DNA of 21,229 bases from positions 1 through 21,229 of the forward strand of contig URHS01000041.1 in the NCBI GenBank assembly GCA_900547685.1. The letters run 5' to 3'. Under the pieces are notes generated by a model, which did not search any database, was not told the origin of the DNA, and saw only the letters and a list, made by a program, of their open reading frames with translations. Positions 1 to 6,578 of this stretch are shown here, in pieces. The position numbers were made by a program, and so were the translations under genes. Numbering within the stretch: position 1 is the stretch's first letter; every line of letters starts with the position of its first letter. The DNA comes from an uncultured Blautia sp. (GTDB taxonomy: Bacteria > Bacillota > Clostridia > Lachnospirales > Lachnospiraceae).

Positions 1-51
1 TACTCTACGCTTGGAATCCCGCCTTGTCTGTCCTCTTCCTGCCTTTGCCAT
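1..51 (-). CDS. int: Tyrosine site-specific integrase, N-terminal fragment (runs off the left edge)
   Basis: Only 17 codons are in the window, starting ATGGCAAAGGCAGG on the minus strand and reading MAKAGRGQTRRDSKRRV. The RRDSK/RxV pattern after a short basic start is what Tn916-type integrases carry at their N terminus, just before the arm-binding domain. The ATG overlaps the stop of the upstream small gene (TAATG, one shared base), so the two are probably translationally coupled. Position downstream of an excisionase and a DUF6462-like gene supports the call. The catalytic domain is outside the window, so activity cannot be judged. An integrase would recombine the element's att sites with the chromosome. 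Confidence 0.72.
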   Translation of the reverse strand, partial: MAKAGRGQTRRDSKRRV

Positions 52-260
52 TATATCCGCCTCCTTAGTTCTGGATGGTTACGCAGATACCTTTCAAAGG
101 CTACACGAAGAATCAGCTTGCGTTCTCCATAGTATGCCAGAAAATCTTCTCCATCCGTTTTACTCAATAAATCATAAAATTTTCTCCGGCTCAAAACAAA
201 ATATTCAATTGCCTCAGAAGGATTTAAAATATCTTTTTCTGCTAAACTTGGTCTTGCCAT
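51..260 (-). CDS. Small DUF6462-like putative DNA-binding protein
   Basis: A 69-aa protein starting MARPSLAEKD. I chose the internal ATG at 260 because it sits behind AGAAAGGAAG; the longer reading upstream crosses a promoter. The middle reads NPSEAIEYFVLSRRKFYDLL, a winged-helix/excisionase-like recognition pattern, followed by a basic C terminus (RNHPELRRRI). In clostridial integrative elements a protein of this kind commonly sits between xis and int. Here it is one base-overlap upstream of int and downstream of xis. Its role is probably DNA binding in integration or excision control; this is inferred from context and fold-like pattern, not from a catalytic motif. Confidence 0.65.
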   Translation of the reverse strand: MARPSLAEKDILNPSEAIEYFVLSRRKFYDLLSKTDGEDFLAYYGERKLILRVAFERYLRNHPELRRRI

Positions 261-318
261 AAAAGTACTTCCTTTCTGCCAAAAGTGGCTGTTTTCACAG
301 GTTTTCAAGGTCATACTA

Positions 319-347
319 TATATCACTCTGAACGCTGATAATATCAA
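319..347 (-). promoter_or_regulatory. Candidate promoter for the DUF6462-like/int genes
   Basis: On the minus strand, TTGATA (342-347) lies 17 bases from GATATA (319-324). The -10 is part of a 14-base block, TCAGAGTGATATAT on the minus strand (318-331). That block recurs exactly in the candidate promoter of the gene at 5550-6212. Confidence 0.5.
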
Positions 348-370
348 CTACTTTCGGCAGACAAACGGAA

Positions 371-595
371 TTATATCTCCGAAGAAGCACTGATAAATTT
401 TTCAAACTGCGGGCGGATAATCAGATACCTGTTTCCGCTGAATACCGCAAATCTTCCTCTGTTATCTTCTGCCAGTCTACGCATTTTCTTTGTCCCGATA
501 TTAAAATACGATGCTGCTTCTTTGATTGTCAGTGTGTACTTTTCACTCACAGGGACAAGTGTATTTTCCGTAGTATCATGTTTTTCTATTGCCAT
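371..595 (-). CDS. xis: Excisionase (Tn916 Xis-like)
   Basis: A 74-aa protein starting MAIEKHDTTEN. The ATG at 595 is preceded by GGGGGATTGCAC, which fits a ribosome site better than the further-upstream ATG. The core reads YTLTIKEAASYFNIGTKKMR followed by RLAEDNRG, and the C-terminal half has GNRYLII and QFEKFI. Tn916 Xis has the same layout (YTLTIEEASKYFxIG...LRRLAEE...GNRxxIKRxQFEK), so this is a winged-helix excisionase that bends att-site DNA and directs the integrase towards excision. It lies 50 bases after the capsid gene and upstream of the DUF6462-like and integrase genes, as expected for an integration module at an element end. Confidence 0.85.
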   Translation of the reverse strand: MAIEKHDTTENTLVPVSEKYTLTIKEAASYFNIGTKKMRRLAEDNRGRFAVFSGNRYLIIRPQFEKFISASSEI

Positions 596-645
596 GTGCA
601 ATCCCCCTTCCATACGGTCTGCAGTATTTCCACAGCCCCAACTGC

Positions 646-1566
646 TTAGTCTGCTGCCATCTGAAGTACCTTGACTGCATCCTTACGGATCAGTTTTCCG
701 TCCAGATACTCACATCCCAGATACCCTACCTGTCCACGCATGGCAAACTTTTCTTTCAGTGTGCGGATATTCAGTGGGAAACGCTGAACGAGCCAGTAAT
801 TGCTGAAATCTCCAAATGCGATTACTTTCTGCCCCTTTCCGATAGACGGCATGGAATCAACAATCTGCACAGGTTTTGAGAAAATCGTTTCATCACTTTC
901 CTTCCACAGATAGTTTCCGGCTAAATCTTTGAGGGTACGGAGTGCCAGAGCCGTTTCGTCATTCATAAGCCATGTACCATGTTTACGGTATTTCTTATCC
1001 ACGGATAGATACAGTTTGATGATTTCATCATAGCTGATAGCAGAATCACTCTCTGCCGTCACGCCCGTTTCTGCTCCGTCAGTGGCGTGCAGAATACCAG
1101 TCGGCTGATTTTCCCCTGTTCCGTTGATAAACGCCTGTTCCTCGCTTGTGCCAAAACAACGTGCCATTTTCCCGATTACATAATCCTCTATGGCAAAGGA
1201 CTGGTCAGAAGCGAACTCCAATCCAAGTCTGACAAGCTCGGACAATCGGTATGCCTGTACTTCAAATCTCTGAAAATCGTCCTCGTTATCCATGCCCTCC
1301 AGATTGACCATATCGCCCCATTCAGCCTGACCTTCACAGTCAAATGTCCAAAGACGGCTGTCACTTCTGGTCGCATTCACAACGGTTGCCAGCTGACGGA
1401 CTGCACTTTCTTTCTGTAGTACTGCCGTATATTTTTTATTTGATTCTCCGGGCAGATGGTACGCATTTGTCTTGCTTTCACGATTGTTATAAAGGCTGTC
1501 CGTAACTGCCTGTTTTCCTCTCATTTCGTTCCAAAAATCGTTATAATAAGCTGTACTGTTAATCAT
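646..1566 (-). CDS. Lone phage major capsid protein, HK97 fold
   Basis: A 306-aa protein with GGAGGTTTATT before its ATG. HK97-type capsid signatures are in order: N-arm FWNEMRG at 11-17, GTGENQPTGIL at 149-159, LKDLAGNYLW at 212-221, a KPVQIVDSMP segment at 231-240, FGDF at 251-254, and a C-terminal DGKLIRKDAVKVL strand. Family members are often near 400 aa because of an N-terminal delta scaffold removed by a prohead protease. This one begins at what looks like the mature N-arm. No protease, portal, terminase or tail gene lies in the window. It is co-directional with primase and xis in a mobile element, so it may package or interfere for the element. An encapsulin-like shell is an alternative. 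Confidence 0.85.
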   Translation of the reverse strand: MINSTAYYNDFWNEMRGKQAVTDSLYNNRESKTNAYHLPGESNKKYTAVLQKESAVRQLATVVNATRSDSRLWTFDCEGQAEWGDMVNLEGMDNEDDFQRFEVQAYRLSELVRLGLEFASDQSFAIEDYVIGKMARCFGTSEEQAFINGTGENQPTGILHATDGAETGVTAESDSAISYDEIIKLYLSVDKKYRKHGTWLMNDETALALRTLKDLAGNYLWKESDETIFSKPVQIVDSMPSIGKGQKVIAFGDFSNYWLVQRFPLNIRTLKEKFAMRGQVGYLGCEYLDGKLIRKDAVKVLQMAAD

Positions 1567-1584
1567 AATAAACCTCCTGAAAAA

Positions 1585-1824
1585 TTATTTTTGTGTCATA
1601 TAACCACTCTGTCTGCAATAATCCACTGCTTCAGAATAGGACAGATAAAACATCTCCAATGACCCGTCAACCACACGGTAATAAGGCGGGTCACAGGATT
1701 CGCTTGCCATGATAATGACCGGGCATCTGTCCCTTAAATTGATGACATTCACACATCTGTACTTGTCTGTTGAAAAATCCGATGGCTCAAACCGCATCGG
1801 TGGTGCTGCTTTCTGTTTTCCCAT
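1585..1824 (-). CDS. Conserved-looking 79-aa protein between primase and capsid genes, unknown
   Basis: I start this at MGKQKAAPPM (ATG at 1824) because AAAGGAGGTACAC precedes it; a longer reading overlaps the end of the primase gene without a ribosome site. The protein has a basic/proline start, a central hydrophobic strand (CPVIIMAS) and an aromatic C-terminal half (PPYYRVVDG, MFYLSYSEAVDYCRQSGY). No family is recognised. It sits 17 bases after the primase stop and 18 before the capsid start, so it is surely co-transcribed with both. A capsid accessory or small regulatory role is possible, but nothing in the sequence proves it. Confidence 0.65.
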   Translation of the reverse strand: MGKQKAAPPMRFEPSDFSTDKYRCVNVINLRDRCPVIIMASESCDPPYYRVVDGSLEMFYLSYSEAVDYCRQSGYMTQK

Positions 1825-1841
1825 GTGTACCTCCTTTTTTC

Positions 1842-4151
1842 TTAACAGAAGAAATCTCTGCACAAGAGCCGATATCCAGTTAAAAGTGTAGTCTTTTCTC
1901 CGCCATCCCTTGGGCGCCTGCGGACTATCGTACCGATTGTGCGGAGTGCCTGATTGAAATTCCGGCTGTTCTCCGCAAAATATCCATTGTCATTGCACCA
2001 GTTTCGGTATGCCTGATACACTGCCGATGTCCGGCATTCCGCATCCTTCTCCTGTTCCAGAAATTCCTCTACAAAAAGTTCCATCTTATCGCTGTCATGC
2101 TGATAGGACATGGTGGCATCTTTTACTGCTTTTGGCTGAGCGAAACCTTCTTCTTTCAAGATGGTGTAGCCTTCAATCAGCCAATTTAAGATGGCACTTG
2201 CTGCCTCCGGCCTGGAAAATTCTGCTTTCAGATTCTGTTCCTGCTCCCATTCCTCAAAGTGTCTGTCAAAGGGAATGATTACGATACGTCCGCTCGAAAA
2301 CAGTGTCATATCCGTAATAGCCGGAAGATAATTTGTATTTACATACAGCTTGAACTGTGGTTTAAAATCAAAACTGTTTTCATGCAGGAATCTGGCATTC
2401 AGTGTATCATTTCCCGTCATGCTTTTGATCTGTGCTTCATTCAGCACCAATCCCCGCCTTGGCTCTGAGATATTGGCGAACCGCACTCCGGAAAGCCGTG
2501 CAATATCCTCTGTCGGGTTCTGGCTGTTGGCAGACGGCTTTGCAGCAATCGTTTCCGGTCGGACAGTCAAACCGTAATCTCCCATCACATGAAGTGTGCT
2601 TTCCATCAGAGTCCCTTTCCCATTTCTGGTGGTTGCACCGTAGTAGAAAAACATACATTCATAGCGGGTATCACCTGTCAGACCATAACCAAGGCTTTTC
2701 TGCATGAACCTTGCTTTCTCCGTATCCCCACTCATCACCTCTGAAACAAATCTGGTAAAACGTGGATTCTTGGCATTCGGATCATAGGCCGCTCCGGCAA
2801 TCTTGGTCAGCTTGTCCTGTGACGTATGCGGATGGAACTCTCCCGTCTGCAGATCCAGTGTTCCGTTCTGGCAGTTCAGGTAATAAACATTGCGGTCAAA
2901 CTCAGACATTGCAATCGGATACACGCTCTGGGCATCACTGATATACGTGTTACGGTAATTCCGGCTCTGCCATTTTGCAGAATATTCCAGATAGTCCTTT
3001 CTTATACGTTCATCAGTAATTGTTAGGGCATATCTGACCAGACTGTCCGCAAGGGATTTTGCAAGCTCCATTGTTTTCAATCCGCCAATGTCCGGAATCC
3101 ACCGGGTTCCGTCATACACATACCACTTTTTCCTTTCCGGCACATACCTTGCGATATCTTTATACACATCCGCAAACAATCTGCCTGAGCCGTTGTCATT
3201 CCACGGGTATCTGCTGTTATCCGACACATTCAGTTCTATCAGCTTCTGCAGCATATCATCAAAATCACTCTCTACTGATGTCCTTGCATAAGGTCTGTAG
3301 AAATCCAATGCCTGTGCCACTGCCTTTTCCATCGTCAATGCGCCGTAGGTTGAGCCACTCTGCACACGGTCCCACTTGCTCCGCATCAATCCCGATTTTC
3401 GAAACAGTCTGTCCATCTGCCCTGTGTCACCGCCACACCAGAATGCAAGGATACTTGCAAGCGACATATCCGCATCACTGTGGGACTTTTCATCCGGGAT
3501 TTCTCCATTCCATAAAGCTTTAAATTTTTCGCCCTGTCTGGAATCGGATGCCAGACGAACTACTGAATCATCCGAAAGATAACTGCCCGGAACATCCTGC
3601 ATCCTGTTCTTTCTCTTAGGAATCGGACGAAGCATATACGTTTCCAGTATTGTGCCAAGTTCAGTGTTTCGCTCCTCAACGCCGCAGTTTCGGATTACAT
3701 TTCCTGTCAGAGTACAGAATTTCTTCGTCACACCTGCTGCATAGATTTCCAGACCAAGTTTCTGATTATTGATGTAATATCTGCCTGTATCATAAGACAG
3801 GGAAGATGCCTTACATACTATGCGAACTCCCGTGCCAGAGGGACTGAATTCAGTATAAGCATTCATCTTCTCCACGATGTCTTCTGCCATCTGTGTCAGC
3901 TTTCCACCAAACACGCAGTGGTCGATATCCACCATGCAGAAATCATCAAACGCACCCATACCGATTCCGTCATACCCATCCATTGCACTGACTGCCAATC
4001 GAAAATCCGAAAAGGTTTTTTTATCGGCACTGCTCGCTCTTTTGCCATTTGTCTGATACGGCACTTTCGTCATGCGTCCGTTTCTCTCTTCATATTTCCA
4101 CAGACAGAACCGTCCGTCTTTTTTCAACTGTTCTGGGAGTTTCTCGTACAT
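1842..4151 (-). CDS. Phage/plasmid primase-helicase (PrimPol-like N terminus, P4-type SF3 helicase)
   Basis: A 769-aa protein behind AAAGGAGG with 8-base spacing. The N-terminal ~170 residues look like a primase-polymerase domain: RMTKVPY near 26-32, an acidic DID at 75-77, SPSGTG at 103-108 and an EIY...LTG segment at 135-150. The C-terminal half (about 490-640) is a superfamily 3 helicase: Walker A GATTRNGKGT at 505-514, a LSGVRFANISEP segment at 553-564, and the KLYVNTNYLP sensor-like strand at 601-610. A D5-type region precedes the helicase. P4-family proteins of this layout start and unwind replication of phages, satellites and plasmids. The long gene implies that the excised element replicates itself. 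Confidence 0.88.
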   Translation of the reverse strand: MYEKLPEQLKKDGRFCLWKYEERNGRMTKVPYQTNGKRASSADKKTFSDFRLAVSAMDGYDGIGMGAFDDFCMVDIDHCVFGGKLTQMAEDIVEKMNAYTEFSPSGTGVRIVCKASSLSYDTGRYYINNQKLGLEIYAAGVTKKFCTLTGNVIRNCGVEERNTELGTILETYMLRPIPKRKNRMQDVPGSYLSDDSVVRLASDSRQGEKFKALWNGEIPDEKSHSDADMSLASILAFWCGGDTGQMDRLFRKSGLMRSKWDRVQSGSTYGALTMEKAVAQALDFYRPYARTSVESDFDDMLQKLIELNVSDNSRYPWNDNGSGRLFADVYKDIARYVPERKKWYVYDGTRWIPDIGGLKTMELAKSLADSLVRYALTITDERIRKDYLEYSAKWQSRNYRNTYISDAQSVYPIAMSEFDRNVYYLNCQNGTLDLQTGEFHPHTSQDKLTKIAGAAYDPNAKNPRFTRFVSEVMSGDTEKARFMQKSLGYGLTGDTRYECMFFYYGATTRNGKGTLMESTLHVMGDYGLTVRPETIAAKPSANSQNPTEDIARLSGVRFANISEPRRGLVLNEAQIKSMTGNDTLNARFLHENSFDFKPQFKLYVNTNYLPAITDMTLFSSGRIVIIPFDRHFEEWEQEQNLKAEFSRPEAASAILNWLIEGYTILKEEGFAQPKAVKDATMSYQHDSDKMELFVEEFLEQEKDAECRTSAVYQAYRNWCNDNGYFAENSRNFNQALRTIGTIVRRRPRDGGEKTTLLTGYRLLCRDFFC

Positions 4152-4187
4152 CCTGTGCTCCTCCTTTCCCGCTTATTTCCCGATGCA

Positions 4188-4364
4188 TCATTTCTCTGTG
4201 GCTCTTGCCGATAACCACACTTTAAATTCGGAAACAGGAACCAATACCCGCTTGCCTACACGGACGATTGGAAAATCCGCTTCTCTGGTCAGTGCATACG
4301 CTTTGCTCAGGCTGATTCCCATTTGCATTGCCATTTCCTGTACGCTCATCGTGACTTTATCCAT
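4188..4364 (-). CDS. AlpA/excisionase-type helix-turn-helix regulator
   Basis: A 58-aa protein. The first ATG (4370) abuts AGGAGG with no spacing, so I use the next in-frame ATG at 4364, spaced 6 bases, giving MDKVTMSVQEMAM. MGISLSKAYALTREADFP is a helix-turn-helix, followed by a VRVGKRVLVPVSEF wing and a basic end. MerR-like/AlpA proteins of this shape sit beside P4-type primases and switch on satellite or prophage genes. It is the first gene of the primase-capsid-xis-int direction, 36 bases upstream of the primase. It probably controls this operon or the divergent gene across the 4371-4506 region; that is inference. Confidence 0.78.
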   Translation of the reverse strand: MDKVTMSVQEMAMQMGISLSKAYALTREADFPIVRVGKRVLVPVSEFKVWLSARATEK

Positions 4365-4402
4365 AGCCATCCTCCTCTCTGCATTTCAAACATGAATTAC
4401 TC

Positions 4403-4431
4403 TTGTTTTCTGTCACAGTATACTTTATAAT
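4403..4431 (+). promoter_or_regulatory. Promoter of the divergent zinc-finger gene
   Basis: TTGTTT (4403-4408) and a perfect TATAAT (4426-4431) are 17 bases apart. Transcription would start near 4438, leaving a leader of about 70 bases that contains both copies of a 15-base direct repeat. No comparably strong minus-strand promoter is seen for the HTH-primase operon, so that operon may need an activator. Confidence 0.65.
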
Positions 4432-4447
4432 GTTACCAAAGACTATT

Positions 4448-4494
4448 TTCTATCGGTAAGAAATCGTATTGGAAATAAGTTCTATCGGTAAGAA
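4448..4494 (+). repeat. Two perfect 15-bp direct repeats in a divergent control region
   Basis: TTCTATCGGTAAGAA occurs at 4448-4462 and again at 4480-4494, start to start 32 bases, about three helical turns. They lie in the leader of the zinc-finger gene and upstream of the HTH-primase operon. That is the right place for tandem operator sites read from one face of the helix. Confidence 0.8.
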
Positions 4495-4506
4495 TGGAGG
4501 TAGAAT

Positions 4507-5385
4507 GTGAACGAAGATTTCAACTTAGGAAAAATGAGTGCGGATGCAAGGCTGACCGCAACTTTCAAATATTATGAAAAAACAGAACAAGATGGAGAAA
4601 TCATAATTACCGCCTGTCTGGGGGATGGAGATGTGCCACGGCTCAACCGTGGATACGGCTTGAACGGAAACGAACTGTGGCTTTCACTGAATAACCTGTA
4701 CCAGAGTATCAGGGGAAAAGATGACAACACTGCTGCCGATGATATCATTTCTTGGTGTCAGCAGTACGCACATCCATACTATGCCTCTGAGGACATTGAA
4801 GAATATCGATGGGATATTGAAAAGGATACGGAATACTGGGATTTTTCCACTAATATTCTTGGCAATTTCACTTTTGATGTTCACACCATGCGGGAAGATC
4901 TCGAAAGCCTGTACCGGGATACCCTTGTAATTCTTATGTTCAAAAAGTGTCTGGAACGGCTTGACGTTTCCACGGATCTTGCACAGATCACATGGACAAA
5001 TGAATTTGCAGATTTTAATTCGTTTCCTATGCAGAAACACCTCGGTAAAATATCAGCTTACCTAAATAAAATGAGTGGCGTAACTATGAAGTTGGGACTG
5101 GATGAAAATGGAGAATTGAAGGTCATGCCGGATTTCCACTCTGTTTTTGACACTGCCCGTTTCGCCCTATCGCAATATGTATCTATCCCTACAGATTACC
5201 CCATTGCTTATGCCGACCGTGTGGGCGTTGCCACTTGTGAGTGCTGTGGCCGTCTGTTCATCAAAAACGGAAACCGCCAGAAATACTGTGACAATCCAGA
5301 ATGCAAAAAGGAACGAAACCGCAGAAAATCCCGCACTGCTTATCGCAGAAAGATACAGGAAGAAAATGATAACCGCTGGGCGTGA
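4507..5385 (+). CDS. DUF6076-like protein with C-terminal zinc finger, unknown role
   Basis: A 292-aa protein starting at GTG (4507), with GGAGG six bases upstream; the ATG at 4505 reads straight into a stop. The body is mostly helical and not recognised beyond similarity to proteins found in clostridial mobile elements. The C terminus carries a metal-site pattern, C244/C247 with C261/C266, inside a basic stretch (GNRQKYC, then KKERNRRKSRTAYRRK). This resembles CGNR-type and related zinc fingers that bind nucleic acid. It is divergent from the HTH-primase operon and convergent with the gene at 5550-6212. It may be an element regulator or host-takeover factor; no function is asserted. Confidence 0.7.
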   Translation: MNEDFNLGKMSADARLTATFKYYEKTEQDGEIIITACLGDGDVPRLNRGYGLNGNELWLSLNNLYQSIRGKDDNTAADDIISWCQQYAHPYYASEDIEEYRWDIEKDTEYWDFSTNILGNFTFDVHTMREDLESLYRDTLVILMFKKCLERLDVSTDLAQITWTNEFADFNSFPMQKHLGKISAYLNKMSGVTMKLGLDENGELKVMPDFHSVFDTARFALSQYVSIPTDYPIAYADRVGVATCECCGRLFIKNGNRQKYCDNPECKKERNRRKSRTAYRRKIQEENDNRWA

Positions 5386-5403
5386 CCACAGCTGTTTTCA
5401 CAC

Positions 5404-5489
5404 TGGGGCAAGATGTGGCAAGTAATATAGGTTATTTTCTATATAGGCTCTATAAGAATAACCTAAATCATCTGCCACAAGCTGCCCCA
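5404..5489. repeat. 86-bp inverted repeat with three matching blocks and equal spacers
   Basis: TGGGGCA (5404-5410), four bases, GTGGCA (5415-5420), seven bases, TAGGTTATT (5428-5436); then 20 bases; then AATAACCTA (5457-5465), seven bases, TGCCAC (5473-5478), four bases, TGCCCCA (5483-5489). All three blocks are perfect reverse complements, and both spacers match in length although not in sequence. Such spacing is unlike a simple terminator and more like protein-binding arms of an origin, nicking or recombination site. It lies between convergent genes. Confidence 0.8.
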
Positions 5490-5503
5490 ACTATTCTCCC
5501 ATA

Positions 5504-5534
5504 GAAAAAGGGCATCGGTTCATCACCGACACCC
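5504..5534 (-). terminator. Intrinsic terminator of the 5550-6212 gene
   Basis: On the minus strand GGGTGTCGGT, loop GATGA, ACCGATGCCC, then TTTTT. The stem has a small internal TG/TG mismatch. It lies 15 bases after the gene's stop. Confidence 0.65.
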
Positions 5535-5549
5535 AGTGTCATTTTATCC

Positions 5550-6212
5550 TTATTCTCCATAGCGGAATGCTGAATTTCCTGTAAGATTCCTAAGCAGAAT
5601 CTTTCTTGCTGTCTTATACTCTTTTCCGATAAAGCCAAGTCTGAGCAGAAAACAGCGGAAAGCATATTTGTCATTATCCGTTTCGGTCGGCTTTGATGAT
5701 ACCCTTTTTGCATCTCTTGCCATATCACACAGTCTTGAGATAAATTGTGTGTAGGCTGCCATTTCATCGCTATCCGTTGTGTATGGAAACCATGTGAAGT
5801 TTATTTTTTCCTCAGTAATCTCTATTTCTGTGCTGTCCATCCGAAATGCACGTTGAAAAAGTGTCTGCCTATTTGCTATGATCCTCTGTAAATTTTCTAA
5901 TGCCGTATCCGTAAGGCTTTCTCTCGGAATTCCTATTGTCAGCTTATCCTCCTGCACTGGCACTTCTTCGGTTACTTCCGCATCGTCCTGAAACCCACGC
6001 TCCCGTAACTGCCGAATCAGGTCTTTCGTTGTTTCTTCTGCTACCTCCGGGATATGCAGTACACCCTCTTTATCCAGTCGGTATCCTGCAATATCATATG
6101 CGCAGCTTGGTACCCGTTCATAATGCGGTACTGTTCCAAGTATGTTTCCAATCTCCTGTGCCAGTTTTGGTCTCTGCTTTGATTCCAATGTAAATCTGAT
6201 TTCATTCTTCAT
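5550..6212 (-). CDS. Conjugative-element 'virulence protein' family, function unknown
   Basis: A 220-aa soluble protein of a family usually annotated 'virulence(-related) protein' in clostridial integrative conjugative elements. The C-terminal half carries its recognisable signature: DNDKYAFRCFLLRLGFIG near 174-191, then ARKILLRNLTGNSAFRYG at the end. The N-terminal ~90 residues (KNEIRFTLESKQ, YDIAGYRLDKEGVL) are the usual variable domain, and the middle has WFPYTTDSDEMAAYTQFI. Despite the family name no virulence role is established. AAAGGCGGG precedes the ATG, and a hairpin-T5 terminator follows. It shares a 14-bp promoter block with the integrase end of the element, suggesting common control. 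Confidence 0.75.
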   Translation of the reverse strand: MKNEIRFTLESKQRPKLAQEIGNILGTVPHYERVPSCAYDIAGYRLDKEGVLHIPEVAEETTKDLIRQLRERGFQDDAEVTEEVPVQEDKLTIGIPRESLTDTALENLQRIIANRQTLFQRAFRMDSTEIEITEEKINFTWFPYTTDSDEMAAYTQFISRLCDMARDAKRVSSKPTETDNDKYAFRCFLLRLGFIGKEYKTARKILLRNLTGNSAFRYGE

Positions 6213-6245
6213 AATATGTACCCGCCTTTCTTTTTCGGTAGTACA

Positions 6246-6274
6246 TATATCACTCTGATGGCACAGAATTGCAA
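6246..6274 (-). promoter_or_regulatory. Candidate promoter of the 'virulence protein' gene
   Basis: On the minus strand TTGCAA (6269-6274) lies 17 bases from GATATA (6246-6251). The 14-base block covering the -10 (6245-6258) is identical to that at 318-331 before the int-side genes, with the same spacing to a TTGnnA -35. Confidence 0.5.
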
Positions 6275-6304
6275 GACAATTCGGATTATATTTCTGCCAA
6301 AATG

Positions 6305-6357
6305 TACGCAGAAAAACTGTGATTTTTATGCTGTTTTTTACACGTTTTTTCTGCGTA
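6305..6357. repeat. Inverted repeat with 13-14 bp arms upstream of the 'virulence protein' gene
   Basis: TACGCAGAAAAAC (6305-6317) and GTTTTTTCTGCGTA (6344-6357) pair with a single extra T, separated by 26 bases. It lies upstream of the promoter at 6246-6274 and could be an operator or structured DNA. Confidence 0.6.
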
Positions 6358-6435
6358 TTTCGGTACTATCCGGCAAAACAAAATCAGCTAAAGTGATGAC
6401 ATTCAGCGGATATTTTCACATCAACCGACCTTGAC

Positions 6436-6523
6436 GGGTATCCCCCCTGTTTAATTCTGCGAAAATTCGCACGAAGGGGGCCATCGGCCTTCAGACAAAA
6501 AGGTTGTAGAGATTTGGATACCC
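6436..6523. other. Candidate oriT-like region
   Basis: TGCGAA-AA-TTCGCA (6458-6471) is a compact perfect hairpin, flanked by CCCCCC (6442-6447) and GGGGG (6476-6480). An outer 8-bp inverted repeat, GGGTATCC (6436-6443) and GGATACCC (6516-6523), encloses it. Nested G/C-bordered repeats beside mobile-element genes are typical of transfer origins in clostridial mobilisable elements. No relaxase gene is in the window, so the call rests on structure and context. Confidence 0.4.
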
Positions 6524-6578
6524 CCTCCAACCGCTAATAAATTACTATTCCAAATATATCTTGCTACAATATTTACTC

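Noticed and set aside
1087..1419. 110-codon open frame on the plus strand
   Set aside because: It lies wholly inside the capsid gene on the opposite strand, lacks a ribosome site and has no recognisable domain.
3059..3523. 154-codon plus-strand frame opposite the primase gene
   Set aside because: It is a shadow of a strongly coding minus-strand gene; its composition (many H, S, P, C) is typical of an antisense frame.
5404..5489. The 86-bp inverted repeat as a terminator
   Set aside because: The long unpaired spacers, 20-base centre and absence of a T-run after the stem do not fit, and a proper terminator lies next to it at 5504-5534.
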